A stretch of 64,000 bases of DNA, taken from assembly GCF_003263515.1 (NCBI RefSeq), contig NZ_JYDE01000009.1:1-64000 (forward strand), read 5' to 3'. This stretch comes from Rahnella inusitata. GTDB taxonomy: Bacteria > Pseudomonadota > Gammaproteobacteria > Enterobacterales > Enterobacteriaceae. Below are positions 60,592 to 64,000 of this stretch, piece by piece. Position numbers and translations under genes: made by a program. The notes under the pieces are model-generated. The model worked only from the letters and a program-made list of their open reading frames with translations. It did not search any database and had not been told where the DNA came from. Positions within the stretch are counted from its first letter, which is position 1, and each line of letters starts with the position of its first letter.

Positions 60592-62001
60592 ATGTCCGCT
60601 GAACACGTTTTGACGATGCTGAATGAGCATGAAGTGAAATTTGTAGATTTACGTTTCACTGATACCAAAGGCAAAGAACAGCACGTCACCATTCCTGCAC
60701 ACCAGGTTAGCGCCGACTTCTTCGAAGAAGGTAAAATGTTTGATGGCTCTTCAATCGGTGGCTGGAAAGGCATTAACGAATCTGACATGGTTCTGATGCC
60801 AGATGCCAGCACTGCTGTTCTGGACCCATTCTTTGAAGAAACCACGCTGATCATTCGTTGCGATATCCTTGAGCCAACAACGCTGCAAGGTTATGACCGT
60901 GACCCACGTTCAACGTCTAAGCGTGCAGAAGATTTCCTGCGTGCTTCCGGCATCGCGGACACCGTTCTGTTCGGGCCAGAGCCAGAATTCTTCCTGTTTG
61001 ATGATGTGCGTTTCGGCAGCAGCATCTCCGGTTCTCACGTCGCTATCGATGATATCGAAGGCGCATGGAACTCTGCGACCAAATACGAAGGCGGCAACAA
61101 AGGCCACCGTCCTGCAGTAAAAGGCGGCTACTTCCCGGTACCTCCGGTCGACTCCTCTCAGGATCTGCGTTCTACCATGTGTCTGACCATGGAAGAAATG
61201 GGCCTGGTTGTTGAAGCTCACCACCACGAAGTAGCAACTGCTGGTCAGAACGAAGTGGCAACCCGCTTCAACACCATGACCAAGAAAGCTGACGAAATCC
61301 AAATCTACAAATACGTGGTTCACAACGTGGCTCACGCATTTGGCAAAACCGCGACCTTCATGCCAAAACCAATGTTTGGCGATAACGGTTCCGGTATGCA
61401 CTGCCATATGTCTTTGTTCAAGAACGGTAACAACCTGTTCTCTGGCGACAAATACGGCGGCCTGTCTGAAATGGCACTGTTCTACATCGGGGGTATCATC
61501 AAGCATGCTAAAGCGATCAACGCCTACGCTAACCCGACCACCAACTCCTACAAGCGTTTGGTCCCGGGCTACGAAGCACCAGTAATGCTGGCGTATTCTG
61601 CGCGTAACCGTTCTGCATCCATCCGTATTCCACACGTATCAAGCCCTAAAGCGATGCGTATCGAAGCACGTTTCCCTGATCCAGCGGCTAACCCATACCT
61701 GGCGTTCGCTGCGCTGATGATGGCTGGCGTCGACGGTATCATCAACAAAATCCATCCTGGTGATGCGATGGATAAAAACCTGTATGACCTGCCACCGGAA
61801 GAAGAAGCAGAAATTCCAAAAGTTGCAGGTTCACTGGAAGAAGCGATGAACTGCCTGAGCGAAGACCGCGAGTTCCTGACCCGTGGCGGCGTGTTCACCG
61901 ATGACGCGATCGATGCTTACATCGCTCTGCGTAAAGAAGAGATGGATCGCGTTCGTATGACTCCGCACCCGGTTGAGTTCGAACTGTACTACAGCGTTTA
62001 A
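60592..62001 (+). CDS. glnA: Glutamine synthetase (type I)
   Basis: ATP-dependent ammonia assimilation into glutamine; dodecamer. The 469-residue product has the metal-site [32 protein letters not shown] loops and the adenylylation site Tyr in [10 protein letters not shown] near residue 398. GGAGA precedes the ATG. It is first in glnA-glnL-glnG, driven by the sigma-54 promoter with NtrC enhancers, and ends in a terminator that limits read-through into glnLG. Confidence 0.99.
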   Translation: MSAEHVLTMLNEHEVKFVDLRFTDTKGKEQHVTIPAHQVSADFFEEGKMFDGSSIGGWKGINESDMVLMPDASTAVLDPFFEETTLIIRCDILEPTTLQGYDRDPRSTSKRAEDFLRASGIADTVLFGPEPEFFLFDDVRFGSSISGSHVAIDDIEGAWNSATKYEGGNKGHRPAVKGGYFPVPPVDSSQDLRSTMCLTMEEMGLVVEAHHHEVATAGQNEVATRFNTMTKKADEIQIYKYVVHNVAHAFGKTATFMPKPMFGDNGSGMHCHMSLFKNGNNLFSGDKYGGLSEMALFYIGGIIKHAKAINAYANPTTNSYKRLVPGYEAPVMLAYSARNRSASIRIPHVSSPKAMRIEARFPDPAANPYLAFAALMMAGVDGIINKIHPGDAMDKNLYDLPPEEEAEIPKVAGSLEEAMNCLSEDREFLTRGGVFTDDAIDAYIALRKEEMDRVRMTPHPVEFELYYSV

Positions 62002-62179
62002 TAAATCAGCGTCTGCTCTTTCGATCAGAGCTGAACTCAGCGCCCGTCTTCGTACAGGCGCTGAGCGGAATACCCGACTGAAGGTCAGGTAGTGAGAAAA
62101 CCTTCAGCGTCAAAATCAAGTAAGACGATTTAATTTGTTGCCGTGGAAACTTTCAGCCCATCTCCGGATGGGCTTTTTT
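62002..62179 (+). ncRNA. glnZ: Probable GlnZ small RNA in the glnA 3' UTR
   Basis: The roughly 180 nt between the glnA stop and its terminator do not code. Enteric bacteria process a nitrogen-responsive, Hfq-bound RNA (GlnZ) from precisely this UTR. The segment contains a strong CTCAGCGCC/GGCGCTGAG hairpin and ends with an intrinsic terminator. I cannot compare the seed, so the call rests on position, length and terminator. Confidence 0.5.
62155..62179 (+). terminator. Terminator between glnA and glnL
   Basis: AGCCCATC-TCCG-GATGGGCT followed by TTTTT. Confidence 0.9.
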
Positions 62180-62235
62180 CTCCACACTCTTTCCTGCTCA
62201 ACCCCTCTGACCCGTGAATCTGCCGGGTAACGAGA

Positions 62236-62256
62236 TAAAATGCACCCATCCGGTGC
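62236..62256 (+). promoter_or_regulatory. glnL promoter with NtrC site
   Basis: TAAAAT (62236-62241), a likely -10 box, abuts GCACC-CATCC-GGTGC (62242-62256), a perfect NtrC palindrome on the expected start point. This fits the known repression of glnLp by NtrC. Confidence 0.75.
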
Positions 62257-62269
62257 GGGAGACTGCGGT

Positions 62270-63319
62270 ATGGCAACTGGCAAACTGCCCGATGCTGGGC
62301 AGATCCTGAATTCCTTAATCAACAGCGTTCTGTTGTTGGACGACGATTTGGCGGTGCATTACGCCAATCCGGCGGCTCAGCAGCTGCTGGCGCAAAGTTC
62401 CCGCAAACTTTTTGGCACACCTTTGCCAGAGCTGGTGGGATATTTTTCGCTGAATATCGAGTTGATGCGTGAAAGTCTGACGGCCGGACAGGGCTTTACA
62501 GACAGCGAAGTCACTCTGGTGGTGGATGGCCGCGCGCATGTGCTGTCACTGACCGCCCAGATGCTGCCAGAAGGTTTCATTCTGGTGGAACTGGCCCCAA
62601 TGGATAATCAGCGCAAGCTGAGCCAGGAACAATTGCAACATGCTCAACAAGTTGCCGCGCGTGATTTGATCCGCGGTCTGGCGCATGAAATTAAAAATCC
62701 GCTCGGTGGATTGCGTGGCGCAGCTCAGTTGTTATCCAGAGCGCTCCCTGATCCGGCGCTCCTGGAATACACCAAAGTCATTATTGAGCAGGCCGACCGC
62801 CTGCGTAATCTGGTAGATCGTTTACTGGGGCCACAGCGCCCAAGCCAGCACGTGACGCAAAGCATTCATCAGGTTGCAGAACGTGTTTGTCAGCTGGTGT
62901 CGATGGAGAAGCCGGACAATGTTCAGTTGGTGAGGGACTACGACCCGAGCCTGCCAGAACTGGCGCACGATCCCGATCAGATTGAACAGATTTTGTTGAA
63001 CATCACCCGCAATGCTCTGCAGGCACTCGGGGAGGAAGGCGGCACAATTACACTGCGTACGCGCACTGCTTTCCAGATCACGTTACATGGCGTGCGTTAT
63101 CGTCTGGCGGCCCGTATCGATATTGAAGATGACGGCCCCGGCGTACCGGCCCATTTGCAGGACACCCTTTTTTACCCCATGGTCAGTGGCCGCGAGGGAG
63201 GCACAGGTTTGGGCCTGTCCATCGCGCGCAGTTTGATTGATCAGCATTCGGGTAAAGTTGAATTTAACAGTTGGCCAGGACACACCGAATTCTCGGTTTT
63301 CCTGCCTATTCGCCAGTGA
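62270..63319 (+). CDS. glnL: Nitrogen regulation sensor kinase NtrB
   Basis: Cytosolic histidine kinase/phosphatase for NtrC, controlled by PII. The 349 residues have an N-terminal PAS domain ([19 protein letters not shown]), the phosphoacceptor [14 protein letters not shown] (His near 139), N box [11 protein letters not shown]1 DDGPGVP and G2 [13 protein letters not shown] 62270 with GGGAG upstream; the frame's ten earlier codons include the NtrC site and are unlikely to be translated. Confidence 0.98.
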   Translation: MATGKLPDAGQILNSLINSVLLLDDDLAVHYANPAAQQLLAQSSRKLFGTPLPELVGYFSLNIELMRESLTAGQGFTDSEVTLVVDGRAHVLSLTAQMLPEGFILVELAPMDNQRKLSQEQLQHAQQVAARDLIRGLAHEIKNPLGGLRGAAQLLSRALPDPALLEYTKVIIEQADRLRNLVDRLLGPQRPSQHVTQSIHQVAERVCQLVSMEKPDNVQLVRDYDPSLPELAHDPDQIEQILLNITRNALQALGEEGGTITLRTRTAFQITLHGVRYRLAARIDIEDDGPGVPAHLQDTLFYPMVSGREGGTGLGLSIARSLIDQHSGKVEFNSWPGHTEFSVFLPIRQ

Positions 63320-63326
63320 GGTTCTT

Positions 63327-64000
63327 ATGCAACGAGGGATAGTCTGGATCGTCGATGACGATAGCTCCATCCGCTGGGTACTTGAACGTGCGCTCACTGG
63401 GGCAGGTTTACACTGCACTACGTTTGAAAGCGGTAATGACGTGCTGGAAGCCATTGCGACTCAAACCCCTGACGTATTGTTATCAGATATTCGCATGCCC
63501 GGCATGGACGGTTTAGCGCTGCTGAAACAGATTAAACAGCGCCATCCGATGCTTCCGGTCATCATAATGACCGCGCATTCCGATCTCGATGCTGCCGTCA
63601 GTGCATATCAGCAAGGCGCGTTTGATTATCTGCCAAAACCCTTCGACATTGATGAAGCCGTAGCGCTGGTAGAACGCGCCATCAGTCATTATCAGGAACA
63701 ACAACAACCGGCCCGCACGCAGCCCGCCAGCGGTCCGACGGCTGACATTATTGGCGAAGCGCCAGCCATGCAGGATGTTTTCCGCATCATTGGCCGTCTG
63801 TCCCGCTCGTCGATCAGTGTGCTGATCAACGGAGAATCAGGCACCGGTAAAGAACTGGTGGCGCATGCTCTTCACCGCCACAGCCCGCGCGCTAAAGCCC
63901 CTTTTATCGCGTTGAATATGGCGGCAATCCCGAAAGACCTGATCGAGTCGGAACTGTTCGGCCACGAGAAAGGCGCATTTACTGGCGCGAATACTGTTCG
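63327..64000 (+). CDS. glnG: Nitrogen regulator NtrC (3' end outside window)
   Basis: Sigma-54 enhancer-binding response regulator. The visible 224 codons cover the receiver domain (VDDDSSIRWVLERAL, phospho-Asp in LLSDIRMPGMDG near 54, Lys in YLPKPFDIDE), the linker, and the start of the AAA+ domain with Walker A GESGTGKELVAHA and the first part of the GAFTGA sigma-54 contact loop at the window edge. It lies 7 bp after glnL and is co-transcribed with it. Confidence 0.98.
   Translation, partial: MQRGIVWIVDDDSSIRWVLERALTGAGLHCTTFESGNDVLEAIATQTPDVLLSDIRMPGMDGLALLKQIKQRHPMLPVIIMTAHSDLDAAVSAYQQGAFDYLPKPFDIDEAVALVERAISHYQEQQQPARTQPASGPTADIIGEAPAMQDVFRIIGRLSRSSISVLINGESGTGKELVAHALHRHSPRAKAPFIALNMAAIPKDLIESELFGHEKGAFTGANTV

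Noticed and set aside
60910-61635. 241-codon antisense frame opposite glnA
   Set aside because: Shadow of a highly expressed gene with strong codon bias; no recognisable domain.

Overview
The window is a chromosomal segment of a gamma-proteobacterium of the order Enterobacterales. Gene content, near-identical housekeeping proteins and blocks of order shared with Escherichia coli (cpxP/cpxRA; cysE-gpsA-secB-grxC-yibN-gpmI-envC-yibQ; tdh-kbl; hldD-waaF-waaC; waaA-coaD; rpmBG-mutM; coaBC-dut-slmA-pyrE-rph-yicC; gmk-rpoZ-spoT-trmH-recG; gltS-xanP-yicH; typA-glnALG) support this. The LPS core cluster lies entirely on one strand and carries waaE and a wabG-type gene, and several E. coli-specific neighbours are missing. 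A Yersiniaceae member (Rahnella/Serratia/Ewingella-like) is my best guess; this is inference, not a database identification. No rRNA, tRNA, CRISPR, phage or intact insertion sequence was seen.

Layout. 1-5137: sbp (cut by the window edge), pfkA, cpxP with the CpxQ small RNA in its 3' end, and divergent cpxRA; fieF, which lies between cpxP and pfkA in E. coli, is absent. 5175-13183: trmL, then cysE/gpsA/secB/grxC/yibN on the minus strand and gpmI/envC/yibQ on the plus strand. 13308-30473: sugar and envelope genes, comprising two glycosyltransferase-type genes where E. coli has yibD, tdh-kbl, and a long plus-strand LPS core run hldD-waaF-waaC-GT9-GT8-waaL-GT2-waaQ(frameshifted)-wabG-waaA-waaE-coaD. 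30482-37957: mutM, rpmG, rpmB (with a highly structured 5' leader), radC, coaBC, dut, slmA, pyrE, rph, yicC. 38040-40075: an accessory FabF-type ketosynthase with a TetR regulator, occupying the place of E. coli dinD. 40423-48896: yicG, ligB, gmk, rpoZ, spoT, trmH, recG. 49119-55197: an orphan PTS EIIC, gltS, xanP, yicH. 55274-64000: fabY, dtd, yihY, yihX, typA, glnA, glnL and the start of glnG.

Most genes are core metabolism, translation, stress response and envelope assembly. Readable regulatory logic includes a CpxR box between cpxP and cpxR, a Cra-like site at pfkA, the translation-coupled attenuator between rph and pyrE, NtrC sites plus a sigma-54 promoter at glnA, an NtrC site over the glnL promoter, a PurR box before xanP, and an inverted repeat on the tetR promoter whose half-site recurs before fabF.

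The observations most worth following are: (1) the rpmB leader, which can fold into a 16-bp helix closing two hairpins and also into a competing hairpin; (2) the TetR/FabF paralog unit; (3) the frameshift in the waaQ-like gene; (4) an unclassified glycosyltransferase-like protein at 14534-15463; (5) a perfect 14-bp inverted repeat in the LPS cluster; (6) loss of fieF with retention of CpxQ.
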